Positions 21,579 to 32,433 of a stretch of DNA of 64,000 nucleotides are shown piece by piece. This stretch comes from Bretschneidera sinensis (Eukaryota; Streptophyta; Magnoliopsida; Brassicales; Akaniaceae): contig CM043699.1 in NCBI GenBank assembly GCA_023935145.1, positions 146,868,536 through 146,932,535 on the forward strand. The letters are read 5' to 3'. Numbering within the stretch: position 1 is the stretch's first letter; the number at the start of each line of letters is the position of its first letter. The notes beneath the pieces are model-generated. The model made no database searches and was not told the origin of the DNA. It saw only the letters and a program-made list of their open reading frames with translations. The position numbers and the translations under genes are program-made.

Positions 21579-22539
21579 AAAACATGTATTTTAATTGCAT
21601 CTCAGAATGTGTGAGAGTTTTTAGAGTATTAAAATAGCATTAAACCATCTTACTTTTCACACTGTGAACATCCCAGAAAAATATTCTTTGGACTTTGTAA
21701 TAATAATATAAAAACAACATGAATTCAAATATTAAATTTAGCTATCTTGTATTTTTTCAAATTTCATTAATTTTTTCTCCTCATATATCACATTAGTTCA
21801 TTAATCATAACTCATCAAAAGTTTTATTTATCACCAATATTATTAAATCGACTCATTATTCTAATAATATTTTTTTTCACATAATAATTTTCTACATGTC
21901 CAATATTCATGTCACACCTATCAACCAAATTTTTATCTACCACCAAAGCATAAGCTAATAATTTATTTTAATATTATCACTAGATATTTCATTTTTATTT
22001 AGGTTACTTAAAGTAAATCTAACTCGTCACGTAGCACTTAAAGCTATCCGTGGACCATCTCTTTGCCCTTTTCTGCTCCTCTTAGCAATTTCTCTCAGTT
22101 TCTGATCATCAACACCTGACATAATATCTATATTAAAATTTTAATTTATTCTTTAATTCTCCATAATTTATACTCTTTGAAAATTCCCATTTTGAACTCT
22201 GAAAAATTTCATGAATGCTAAAAAAAATTCAAAAATTAACATTATGTTATTACCTTATGTTTTTCTTATAGCTTCTTGTGGCTCTCTATAAAATTCCCTA
22301 ATCCTTTCAAAATTTTGCTCTTTCAACATTTATTTGGGTCCTCAAGTGTTTAAAGAAATAGAGTAATTGAAAGAAAACTAAACGAAATTCAGTAAGTATA
22401 AAATTGTGTTTACGTATAAGTGTGTGTGTGTGTGTGTGTCTATATATAAATTTGCTGCAACAAAAAAATCTCGGCAGCATTTGGCAACTCAGCCGCCTTA
22501 ACTCTCCCACAGCTCAACGTTTTGGCTACATGTCTAACA
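21579..22539. other. AT-rich intergenic stretch with a (TG)n microsatellite
   Basis: No coding frame or repeat homology seen. A (TG)9-10 microsatellite lies at 22420-22439. Confidence 0.6.
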
Positions 22540-23960
22540 TGCTCTAACCATATTGTATGTTTTGGTTAGTTATTTTCGTCAAGAAGTCAGATCTCGAGGT
22601 GTTGAGAGGAGTGTAGGTTTCAAACCCCCGATGTGTTCCTTCTAACTTGTCCTTATTCTTGGTATGGTCTCGGTCCTTCTTTTTTTGGTTGGCTTTTAAC
22701 TTAGATCTTTCTTCTTCATTATTCTTTTTAAGCATCAGGGCTTCTTCTCTCTACCTTCTAAAGGCTTGGTCTTCTTTGGCTACAACGAATTCGTCTGCCT
22801 AAGTTAAAAGAGCTGTATAGAGTCAACTAGATTTTTGGGCAGATAATGGCTAAAATCTGAGTCCCGAAGTCCGTAGGCGAAAGCCATTACCGACACCTTT
22901 TGGTTGAGTTCTCCAACTTGAATAATGGATGCTATGAATCGAGTGATGTATGCCCAAAGTCGTTCATCAGCTCATTGACTGAAGTTGAGGAGACTCTTCA
23001 GTCTTCAACTATTGAAGAAGTGATTAGCGAACTGCTCACTTAGCTCTTTGAAGGACCTGATCGAACCTAGGGGTAGATGTGAAACCAAATCTGTGTTGTT
23101 TCCCGAAGTGTGATTAGGAAATCTCAACACATCACTACCTCAGAATGCCTGTGGATGAACATTAGAGACTTCAAGGTCTACAAATGATTAATAGAGAAAG
23201 TTTTTCCTATATAGGGTTTTATGCTTGGCATCTTGAAGTTATCTAGAATTTCCATATCCATGATTTCCTAAGAGAACAGGTTTCCTAAAGGCCTAATCTC
23301 TTTTCAAGATGTTCATCATGTTGGTATTTAGGCCGAGGTCATTGCGCTCATTCATTTAGCTTAGTTATTAGGAGACTTATAGCAGCTCATGATCTTTATA
23401 CCTTCTTTCAGGGCGGGAGTCAAACACAAAATCTTCTTTATATTGCTATGGAGTCAACCGAGTATTGGTCTTGGGAGCTTCGGTGCACCAAGTTCAACTT
23501 CAAACGCCTTGCTCTTTGTCTATTTTGTGCTGGTACTTATACCGACTCGAGGTTCCTAGTCTTTCTCGATCTTCTTTGGTGGTGGTCATGATGGCCTCTT
23601 GGCGATGAGCTTGTACTGGCTGAACCTGGGTCGGGTCTGGTATAATATGCACGACTGTGGAAGCCATTTGCTCGTATCAACATTTGAGCTCCTCGTGCTC
23701 CGCCTTACTGATTTGAACCGCGGGATCCTCAACAAGGCCGATTTTTGTGGGGCTACATTAGGCCCTGTCACTATGAGCCATGAGATATTGGTTACTTCTT
23801 GAGGCTTAGTGAGGATTGTACCCATTGGTGTGCCCTGGGGCTATTGCATTCACTCTCTTCTTCGGTAGATGTATAGATGATGCTTCTCAGTGCCATTGAA
23901 AGAGCATGAACAGAAGTAGGTAGGATCTTTTTTGGTGGCATCGTGAGATAAATTTGTCAA
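22540..23960 (-). pseudogene. gag remnant of Ty3/gypsy element E
   Basis: Minus strand, broken into many frames. Near 23950 it starts MPPKKILPTSVHALSMALRS. In the middle, about 22790-23060, is the Gag core: FANHFFNS, ADERLWAYITRFIASIIQVG, VMAFAYGLRDSDFSHYL. The far end (22544-22650) reads FETYTPLNTSRSDFLTKI, the conserved Gag end 'FTPLNT(S/T)R..IL'. Nothing of pol follows, so the element was truncated just after gag. The matching LTR is 25218-25811. Confidence 0.65.
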
Positions 23961-23972
23961 CCCTATGGTCGA

Positions 23973-25204
23973 TGATAAGTGCTTAAATAGTCATATTTAA
24001 GCCCCTTAATTTACACTTGTTAGGCTCATTATTTATCTATTTCTGTGGATTCTACTTCATTTTTGTGTTTTATGTTTTTTTCACAAGACTTAGACAAAAA
24101 GATGATAAATTGGAGCTTTTAGGAGCAAAAGTCATGTTCTACCATCCAGTAAGGTGCGCTCGAGCGCACCTCCCTTGTGATCGAGTGCACCCCGCATATG
24201 CTCGAGCGCAATCACTCCAGAGGCGGCAGAGCCAGATATGGAAAGAAGTCTCCAGACTCCAAATAGGAAATTAGGGTTTCGGGACACTATGAGGACCCTA
24301 TAAATAGCCCTGTAAAACACATAAACCAGACCGTTTGTTTAAGTCTCGAAGTAGCAAGCTTAGGAGAGGAATTAACGACTCGTCTTCTGAGTCTTCTTCG
24401 ATTTTAGTTTTCTGTTTTTATTTCATTATGTTTAGAATGTTTAGTTCAACTAGCATGTGTAACTAAACTCCTATAGGGCTCGATTGAAGCCCTAGTTATG
24501 TTTTTCCACATATTTATTCATTGATTATCTTTGATATAGCCTTGTTAGAATGTTTAACTTGATTAATGCCTGTTTGTATTTAAATTCCTCATATGTGTGT
24601 GTCTGATCAACGTATACATGTGGTATGGATAAGTTGGTCGAATCAATTTGGATGACCAAGTCCTGGGTTCGACATTAGTAACAAGGGATATCCACACCGA
24701 ATTCCCGGGTTAATCAACATGGGAAACCGGGAGCGGACCAAACCCTAGGTCCCGTGTGGTTGCCGATCTCCACAGCCCTCATACTCTCTTAAGGAACAAC
24801 TCAGTATACACCCATGCTGAATCCCTTAAGAGAGAAAAGAGTTAGAGTATACACCATGCCTAACTCGTTGCATAGGGAGATCAATAGCCTAAGGTGTGGA
24901 CCAAGCCCTTAGGTTGGCAACCATTAAATATTCATGATAAGGCTAGAGCATTGACACCTTACTTAGTGGGAAAGTATAATTAGTGGTGGATATCGTAGTC
25001 CTATGTTCTTATTATTCCTATTTACTCACAATCAACAGTTATTTCTCTTTTTATCTTGAAGAAACTAATTCTAAATTGAAATTCACCAATCCTTGTGGAA
25101 ATGATCTCGCACTTGCACACTATGCTACCATTGACCTTGTGCGCTTGCAAGTAAAACTAGGACGTCTATTTGCGTATTTATTTAGGTAGATATCTGTCAC
25201 AACA
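23973..25204 (+). mobile_element. Solo LTR of the A family
   Basis: TGATAAGTGCTTAAAT... to ...TCACAACA, 1,232 bp, plus orientation, homologous over its length to the A1, A2 and A3 LTRs. Perfect target duplication GTCGA at 23968-23972 and 25205-25209. No internal sequence, so it arose by LTR-LTR recombination. TATA box CTATAAATAG at 24298-24307; palindrome cluster 24150-24215; hairpin 23981-24002. Confidence 0.85.
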
Positions 25205-25217
25205 GTCGACGCCAATT
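25205..25217 (-). other. Primer-binding site of element E, split by the solo LTR
   Basis: Minus strand TTGGCGTCGAC directly inside the LTR; removing the solo LTR and one GTCGA copy continues it as CATAGGG. This resembles the TTGGCGCCGAC-type primer sites of plant Tat-lineage elements. The tRNA is not assigned. Confidence 0.55.
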
Positions 25218-25811
25218 TGTTGATACCAAAAAACAATGAAGGGTGTTTTTAGTAAACTGGTCCTTGATTAAGGAAGATGGAAGCTTGATGTTAGCCTTGT
25301 TCTTGTATTCACGTCAACTTGGTACACAAACCCCTGCAAGAAAAACCACCTGGAGTTTGGTCCTTCAGGAAAGACACTCCGATGGTTAAGTCAGTAAGTG
25401 TGCCGAGGTGAAGTAAAAGGAAAGTCTTAGAGAAATACTAAAGTGGGTGAGAGAGAGAGAACTGAAGTGTTTGTGGTGTGCTTTTGTGCCTATATGCATT
25501 TGTAAGGCGTTGAATCCCTTTATATAGGAATGGGAGACCCTCTCCTCCAAGATCTCGAGGTAGGTCCCACCAGGGATGTGACTTCCATACATTGAGCTTT
25601 GTGAGATGTGATTTATGTGCTCTCGAGACTCGTGGAATGCGACCTCTGCTACCAATTCATCCCTCAGAGACGAGATCCCCATATCTTCAAGGCAGTGACC
25701 TCATCATTGTGCCATAAAAGGTCAGAGCCCTATGTTTCCTAATGTGGCTTGGTCATCGTTGTATGTCCACGTGTCCAATTTTCATTAGATCGATTATTTT
25801 AGCCCTTATCA
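25218..25811 (-). repeat. 5' LTR of element E
   Basis: Minus strand TGATAAGGGCTAAAA... to ...GGTATCAACA, 594 bp, next to the primer site. A minus-strand TATA box CTATATAAAGGG lies at about 25517-25530. The outer boundary is inferred from the TG...CA rule only, because no second LTR is present for comparison. Confidence 0.55.
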
Positions 25812-26606
25812 AGTAGTAATTTATGGACACTCCAGTGATAATTACTGCTTGTGTGAAATCCTTTTGCACAAATCATTTCTTTTTTTGAATTTGCACAAGT
25901 TGTTGTTCTTGATAGTGCTTTATTAGTTTCAAGAAATAAAAAATAAAAATCATTTTTTGATTATCAATAAAGCATCAGCAAGTTCAAGACTAACAAAACT
26001 GAAAAGAAAATCAAATTATTCACATCTCAAGCGAACTAATTTAGACATGTTTTAACGTGTCACTAGATCCGCAAAGCTAGAACTCTGCTATTGCGTCCTA
26101 ACGATATCATTGTAATACCAAGCATACGAAATAGAAAGATTCATGACATATAATATTTTGCATCAATTGATAAAAGAAAATTTTCATTCTCTTCTCATTG
26201 CACAACACTAGATAATTTTCTTTTCAATGAATAAATTTACAAGCAAATGCTAAAGAGAACCAGTTCAAAACAAGAAATGTCACATAATAGCCCCAAAATA
26301 AGTAGTAATTCATGATTCTCTTGAAGATACAAAATAAGAGGGCAATAAGCGTCCGAGAAAAGAATGTTTCTTGAGTTTAAACAGAAAAACTACTATTACA
26401 ATATATCCATTCAGGTGAGCAAATTAAAACTACAAGCACTAAGCGTTTGAAATGATTCATTTACCACTTGCATGGACCTTAATTTGAGCTCTAAACAAAA
26501 GTACTTTACAAGTTTTATACACATCCAAATAGATGATCATCCTATTTCAATATAAAAAATAAAAAAAGTTGACGGAATTTAGTGCTTCTTCCATTGAAGA
26601 CCATTA
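25812..26606. other. Intergenic DNA and 3' flank of the DUF620 gene
   Basis: AT-rich, no coding frame, no repeat relation to the rest of the window. It should contain the 3' UTR and poly(A) site of the minus-strand gene; several AATAAA-like words (for example minus strand of 25951-25975) are present but none is decisive. Confidence 0.5.
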
Positions 26607-29137
26607 TCATCGATGTAAGGGTGATCTCCAATCAAGGTCGTCCTCAGGAAAATCCTTTTGTACTTCCTTAGGAGGAATGAAGCAATCAACCGAGAGGCCA
26701 GGTACATCAAAGGCAAGATCATCGATTGTCCACGTCTCCTCCATTCGTGTGATCGAAAGGCCAGCCTTCAAATTGTTCCCAAACCTTGTGATGATTACAC
26801 TCGATTGGCCAGCGTGTGCAATCATCACTCCGTCTACCGTGCGATAATCCTCTATTTTTGTGGTCATTGAAGTTTCCCAATACTCAGGGTAGGATCCAGG
26901 AGATTGAATCCTTGTCAAGTAGGAGTCCTCTAAATACACCAGCAGCCCGCTTCTCTGGCTGAAGTAGCCAGATATGACATGCTTGATCATCTCCGCAGTG
27001 CTATCACTTCTTTCAGTCAAGTCTGCTTGATCAGAAGACAATTTCAGCACGAAACAATCAACATCCGATATTTTCTTTTCTCCAATGTACTGTGCTGAGG
27101 AAAATACAGCTGATATTGCCATAGGATCAAGTCCCTACATGAATTATTCTATTTTGATCAATCATCATGATTCATAACATAGGAGCAGAGCACCTCAAAG
27201 AAAAAAGAAACAAAATAGGTTTGCTTTTGTTTCACTCAAAAACCCCAAAAGGAAAAGTAAATATGCTTGCTCAAATGATAATAACCAATCAGAAGCAGAA
27301 TGAGAAGATGTAAATAAAGTAATTTCCTCTCATTTCCTTCCATTTATTCTCATATGACAAAAGTTCAACATCTCTTCATAATCCCAAGCAAGTCTTTTGT
27401 AAAGAATTAAGGGGTAAAATTCAGCACAGATTCTCTAGTACCGAATTGAACTATACAGGAGAAACCAGTACCGAAGAGGATCCAAGGTCCATGGGGGGCA
27501 ATAAATATTTAAAATTTTCTACAGTAGAAAATTATAACTCAAACTGATCTTTGCACACAGATCTGGAAAAATTAATTTTTATGGAGAAATTTTTTTAACA
27601 AGTCACAAGCCAAGATAACCAAGATCTGACTTAGTTCACAAATCTTATTATAAAAAAGGTGCAAATGGTGTACCAATAATTATTTAAACCAAATATTTAG
27701 ATCCGATCTAATCAAGTATTTTTGCAATTATACACTAAGTAAGAAACAGTGAGGGGACAACTAATTTTTTTTATGGATCAAGTAATTAATTAGCATGTGA
27801 GAAAAACATGCAACACTAACAATCATTCTTATAAATTAATTACTGCTTGCCTGAAGAGCTCGCCGCAAAGGTCGGACACTGCCTTTGGCTGCATGAGCGC
27901 CGAGCCACGGCGTGTGACGCCAAGCCACATTGCCATCACTACCTGCTATAACCTTGTGGCCACCAACAACTAGCTCAATTAACCACTTGTCAGGCACCAT
28001 TTGCCACATTACAAAGCAACCTTTTTGTGACAACCCGGTGGCTCCTCCAGCCGCTGAGCTGCCAAGCTCTTCCACCATTGCCATTGTCACCTTTCCTGTT
28101 GCAAAAATGTTCTTCACTGTCCCTACTAATTTCCTACAACCTGTTGCTGCCGTAAAGTGTTGTATAATGTATTGTGCTGACGAAGATACCTGTTGATATC
28201 AATTCAATTAAAACATTTCGGTTTTCTATTTGAAAACAGTTAAACTTGTTTTTTTTTTTCCTTTTTGCTATCCACCAAAAATGCTTCAATACCTTTCTTT
28301 TCCCTTCTCTTTTCTCAAAATTCGATGAATTTCAATATTATTGTTTGCTAGTAATCCAAATTAATCATAAGCAAAGCGTACATATTTATATTTAGTGAAA
28401 GTAAGACTAAAAATACTTTTTATCGTTCTCCATACCTCTGTCTTTCAAGAAGAATACCTTAATTTGATCCATGAAAATTTTATATTAAGAAGATATTTAA
28501 AAAGCATTGAACATCATGAGGTGGATTCATAATTGAGAACACTCCATCAATATTCATGTAAATTAGGAAAACACAAATTGATTTTCATCTATATTTAGAT
28601 TGGACCCACAAAATGTTTTGGACCAAGTAGCTTTTTTGGATGCTTTCATGGTGGGATGACAGTGGGGGACTTTTGAGGCACATTGGTGGAAAGCCACTAA
28701 AACATGTTAACAGCATCAACAGACAACCATCTTTATTCTCTTTTTCCAATGAGAATTTCTTCAAAAGACATCCATTACTTTAATTTCCCATTAAAATAGG
28801 AGTACTTGCTTAACCATACTAATAATTAAACCGCTAGCATAAAGATTTAAGGACCCAAAAATAAAAGTAAAAAATAAACACATTTCCTTTGATTTCAACA
28901 AAAAGCAAAATATATGCCTCAAACCTCATTGATGGGCTGTTTGGGGTGGACTGAAACTGGAAAGAGAGGGCAACCCAGAACGCTTAAGAGAATCTTGAGG
29001 TCAGATTTCTTGTTGAGGACAAGAGAAAAGTGGGTCTTGAGCCACTTCTTCCATGAAAGACTTTTCTTGGATGAGCTTGCATTCGTGTCTTCATCTTCGT
29101 TTATGGGTTCTTCTGATAACGGAGCGAGACGACTCAT
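26607..29137 (-). CDS. DUF620 family protein, three exons, about 359 residues
   Basis: Exon 1 is 29137-28925 (71 codons, from ATG MSRLAPLSEEP to ...PINE), exon 2 is 28189-27851 (113 codons, VSSSAQYIIQHFTAATG ... RPLRRALQ), exon 3 is 27134-26607 (GLDPMAIS ... DDLDWRSPLHR, stop). All junctions are in phase 0. Intron 1 is GT-AG (GAG/GTTTGA, CAACAG/G); intron 2 has a GC donor (CAG/GCAAGC) and a TGTAG acceptor. The joined protein has the hallmark DUF620 blocks: VAWRHTPWLGAHAAKGSVRP, GEKKI, DCFVLKLS, GYFSQRSGLLVYLEDSYLTR, YWETSMTTKIEDYR, MEETWTIDDLAFDVPGLSVD, CFIPP. No signal peptide or membrane segment is visible; the N-terminal 40 residues are Ser/Lys-rich. DUF620 is plant-specific, of unknown biochemical role. 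The gene appears intact. It is the only clearly functional protein gene in the window. Confidence 0.9.
27135..27850 (-). other. Intron 2 of the DUF620 gene, GC-AG type
   Basis: 716 bp. The donor reads CAG/GCAAGC and the acceptor ATGTAG/GGA. Without this intron the frame meets a stop three codons past the donor (ASSN, stop); with it the protein reads RALQ-GLDP exactly as in the family. The strong exon-side CAG is typical of plant GC donors. Confidence 0.8.
28190..28924 (-). other. Intron 1 of the DUF620 gene
   Basis: 735 bp, GT-AG, AT-rich; a poly-T tract precedes the acceptor. No nested element recognised. Confidence 0.8.
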
Positions 29138-29189
29138 TTGCTTCTGTTTTAAGAGATTAAGAGAGAGTGAGTCGGCTGCACTGAGAGTG

Positions 29190-29198
29190 ATATAAAGG
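29190..29198 (-). promoter_or_regulatory. Candidate TATA box of the DUF620 gene
   Basis: Minus strand CTTTATATC, about 53 bp upstream of the start codon, leaving room for a short leader. Confidence 0.45.
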
Positions 29199-30999
29199 GA
29201 GGAAGCACGAGTAAACGGTACTTAAAAAGAACTCTTTGGTACTGAACTTTGTGCACACGCAGTTTCGGGTGCGTGTAGTTCAGAATTTCAGATTTCTCTT
29301 TCTGTTATGTTATGTTTTTTTTCTTTTCTTTTCTCTTCTATATTCTTTCGACTGACTTGATATTAAAAAGTTCTATCTGCTTTTGAACTTCGGATTGATT
29401 CCAATTTCCTAAAATGTATTAGCCGATTCTTGAGAACAATTTTAAGTATATTTAAAAAAAATTGTTTAAAATGATTCAAGAAAAAAAAAGTTTTCAAACG
29501 TTACCTAAAAAATGGACTATTTAATAATTTTTAAATAAAAAAGAAAAATAAAATGTGATGATATTTAATTTATATCACATATCTTCTATTCCCATAACAC
29601 GAAAGTTCTATGCATGGTAATCTTCAAACCCAAAATTAAAAGGTGAATATAATTGACAAATTAATCATAGAATTCACAATTTGGGTTATTTAATATGGTT
29701 ATGATGGATTAAAAAAAAGGGATAAGAAATAAAAGAAAATGATAATGTAAGAAAATGGAAACAAAAATGAAGAAAAAAAGCTAACTTATTTTCGTTTTTA
29801 TCACCAATTTTTTAAATTTGAAAAGAAAGTGATTTGTATATATAAAAAAAATCAATATTTTTATTAATCTTTTATTTAATGATAAAAATATTCTCTACTT
29901 ATTTTTTTCACTCAACCAATCATAATCATAATATTAGCCTATTAGGCATTGTATCAAAACTAAAGAGCACTATCACATCACTGCATGATTGAGATGGTCA
30001 CCTTAAACTCTCTTTTTTTTCTAAATTGGTATAAATATAGTGACAAAAACTAGAAAAGATGTTGTATAATATTTAACTTTTTTTTTTAAAAAGTACATCT
30101 AGTGTTCATTTGTACTTAATTATGTGATCTAATTCTAAAACCTCTAAACAAATAATTTCAACATTTGAAAGTGAAGTATATAATTATAAGATGTCATGGA
30201 ACGGTGGATAAATGTAATTGAATTTTTTATCGTAATATAAAGGAGAAAAAAAAGAAAGAAGAAAAGGAAAGAGAAGAGATAATCACTTGTTGGTTATTTT
30301 GGAGGTTGAAAAGACATGTTAGATGTCTCATTAGCTTTTAGGAATGGTAAATGTTGGTGAGAATCTAATAAACAAATAATGGCGAAAGTTTTATAATGAC
30401 TCAATTAAGAGTAAAACATTATGTTTCATTAAATATATTATTTTTATAAAATAATACATTTGGTTGTAAAAACTCATATTCAACAGTTAAAAAATACTAA
30501 ATATATTTACTCTACCATCAAATATGAGTTATTATATTATCAAATGTATTATTTTACCTAAAAAATATGATAACACATTCAAGTGAGTTAAGTATCATAT
30601 TGAATTGTTGTTTCTTTTTGTTTAATAAAATCCTATTTTTAAAAATATTTCCTATTAAGATTTTTTTAACTAAAAGTATTTCTCATTGTTATTTAGGATT
30701 TTTTTTTTATTTGACGATAAAAATATTTTTATTAAAATAAAATTTCATAATCAAATTTAAAGAAAAATCTCTACTTAAGACAGGATTGAGGAGAGATTGA
30801 CAACTAAGCCAAGCATTTGTGATCATTTTTGCTAACTGAATTGACCCTCCGTTACAATCATGAACCTTAGCAATTAGCACTTACCTTTTGTTTAGATTTG
30901 AGGGTGATGATCAAAAAATGAATTCCTTTTTAAGTTGCTGTTCAGAAAATATGTAAAAATAATTTACATGGCCATCAGCCCATAGCGCGTGGGACATTT
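29199..30999. other. AT-rich intergenic region upstream of the DUF620 gene
   Basis: No open frame or family repeat seen. Long A/T runs throughout. It ends at the left edge of the tandem duplication. Confidence 0.5.
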
Positions 31000-31668
31000 T
31001 TTACTTTTTTAATTCCACATATTCCGTTAGGTTACAAGAGAAGGAGCTTTTAAGGGAGGCAAGGCAGGAGACGTGTCTACATCCTTTCCTATTTGTGATA
31101 ATGGCTTTTCTGGTAGTTTGGTACAAATTTGGAAACACGTTGGTTTATTCACTTTATTGCTTTTCATTTAGTTAAGAAATTATAGAGAGAGTTATGAATT
31201 ATATGTAGGGCATTTTTAATGGTCCTTGTCTCTTTTAAATCAGGCACTAGGATTATAGTTGCACCACAAACAAAATGGTTTAGCAGTATAAACATTTTAT
31301 AGTTTAACAGAAACCATTACATACATAGATTTTTCTTTATTAAAAAATATATAATTTAACATTTATTTATTAAAAATAAAAATCATTTCATAAATCCTTC
31401 CAAATAACAGCGGGTGGAAGAGTCCATATTTATTGAGAGGGCATCAAAGTTTGAAACATTGTACCTTTATAAAAAAAGAAATGTTATATATAGAGAATTT
31501 TTGTAATATATTGATAAATTTTGTATTTTAGAATATAAGAAAACAGAAACAAAAATTTCTCAAAACAAAAATTTCTCAAAAAGTACATTGTAGTTATTCC
31601 TTGAAAAAATCACACGTTTTATTATAGTAGAATTGTAAAGAATGGACCATTCGATATAATATTTATAA

Positions 31669-32170
31669 TGTTGAGATTTTACTTCTAAAATCTACTTATT
31701 CAAATTTTAGGTAATAAACAAACAAGTATCAAACGCACAATAATTTAACGTGGTTCGACAACCTCTTTGTTTACGTCACCAATAAACTCACAACTTTATT
31801 AATCCTTAACAACAACTTTAGTAAAAATAAAATTATTACCCTGACAACCTCACAGTCCAAAATCCCAAATATATCCAAAGCTCTCAACATAACTTTAGTT
31901 ATAAATCTCTTTTATTTACAATGTATATTGGAATTATGAGTATACCTCAAACCTTTTTTAAAACTCATTTATATAGATGATATTTTCTTAATACTATTAG
32001 GAAAAGAACAACAACATCATAGTAGACCACTACTACTACATTGTACAATGAACAATCTAAAAGGAAATTAGTACTACTCCTCCTAGAACAACCAACTATA
32101 AAACAGAAAACTACTTTTCTCAAACTAATTAGAATTCTTCTTTATGAGGATTTGAGCCAAAATCCTAACA
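31669..32170. mobile_element. Solo LTR (unrelated family), unit 1
   Basis: 502 bp, TGTTGAGATTTT... to ...AAAATCCTAACA, with short inverted ends and a TATAA/CATAA target duplication (31664-31668, 32171-32175). It contains the word AACGTGGTTCGAC, common in plant copia-type LTRs. Orientation is not certain. Confidence 0.6.
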
Positions 32171-32433
32171 CATAATTTCTTATTACAGTAGTCTTCGATA
32201 GTCCAGCCCCGCGTATCATTGTGTGTGAAACTGAAAAAAGAGGTTTTCAAAATACCAAAATAGTATGAATTTGTATAATAAATTCTATAACATTTTTCTG
32301 AAAGAACTAGACCAACTTATCTCTATGTGGTGCTCATATGGTGAAGTGTACCATTTTTTCTCTCTTTTCTTAATTTGAACTAAATTTTATAAACATGCAT
32401 ATGCAAGTTTCAAACTCTACATATGGGGCCAGT

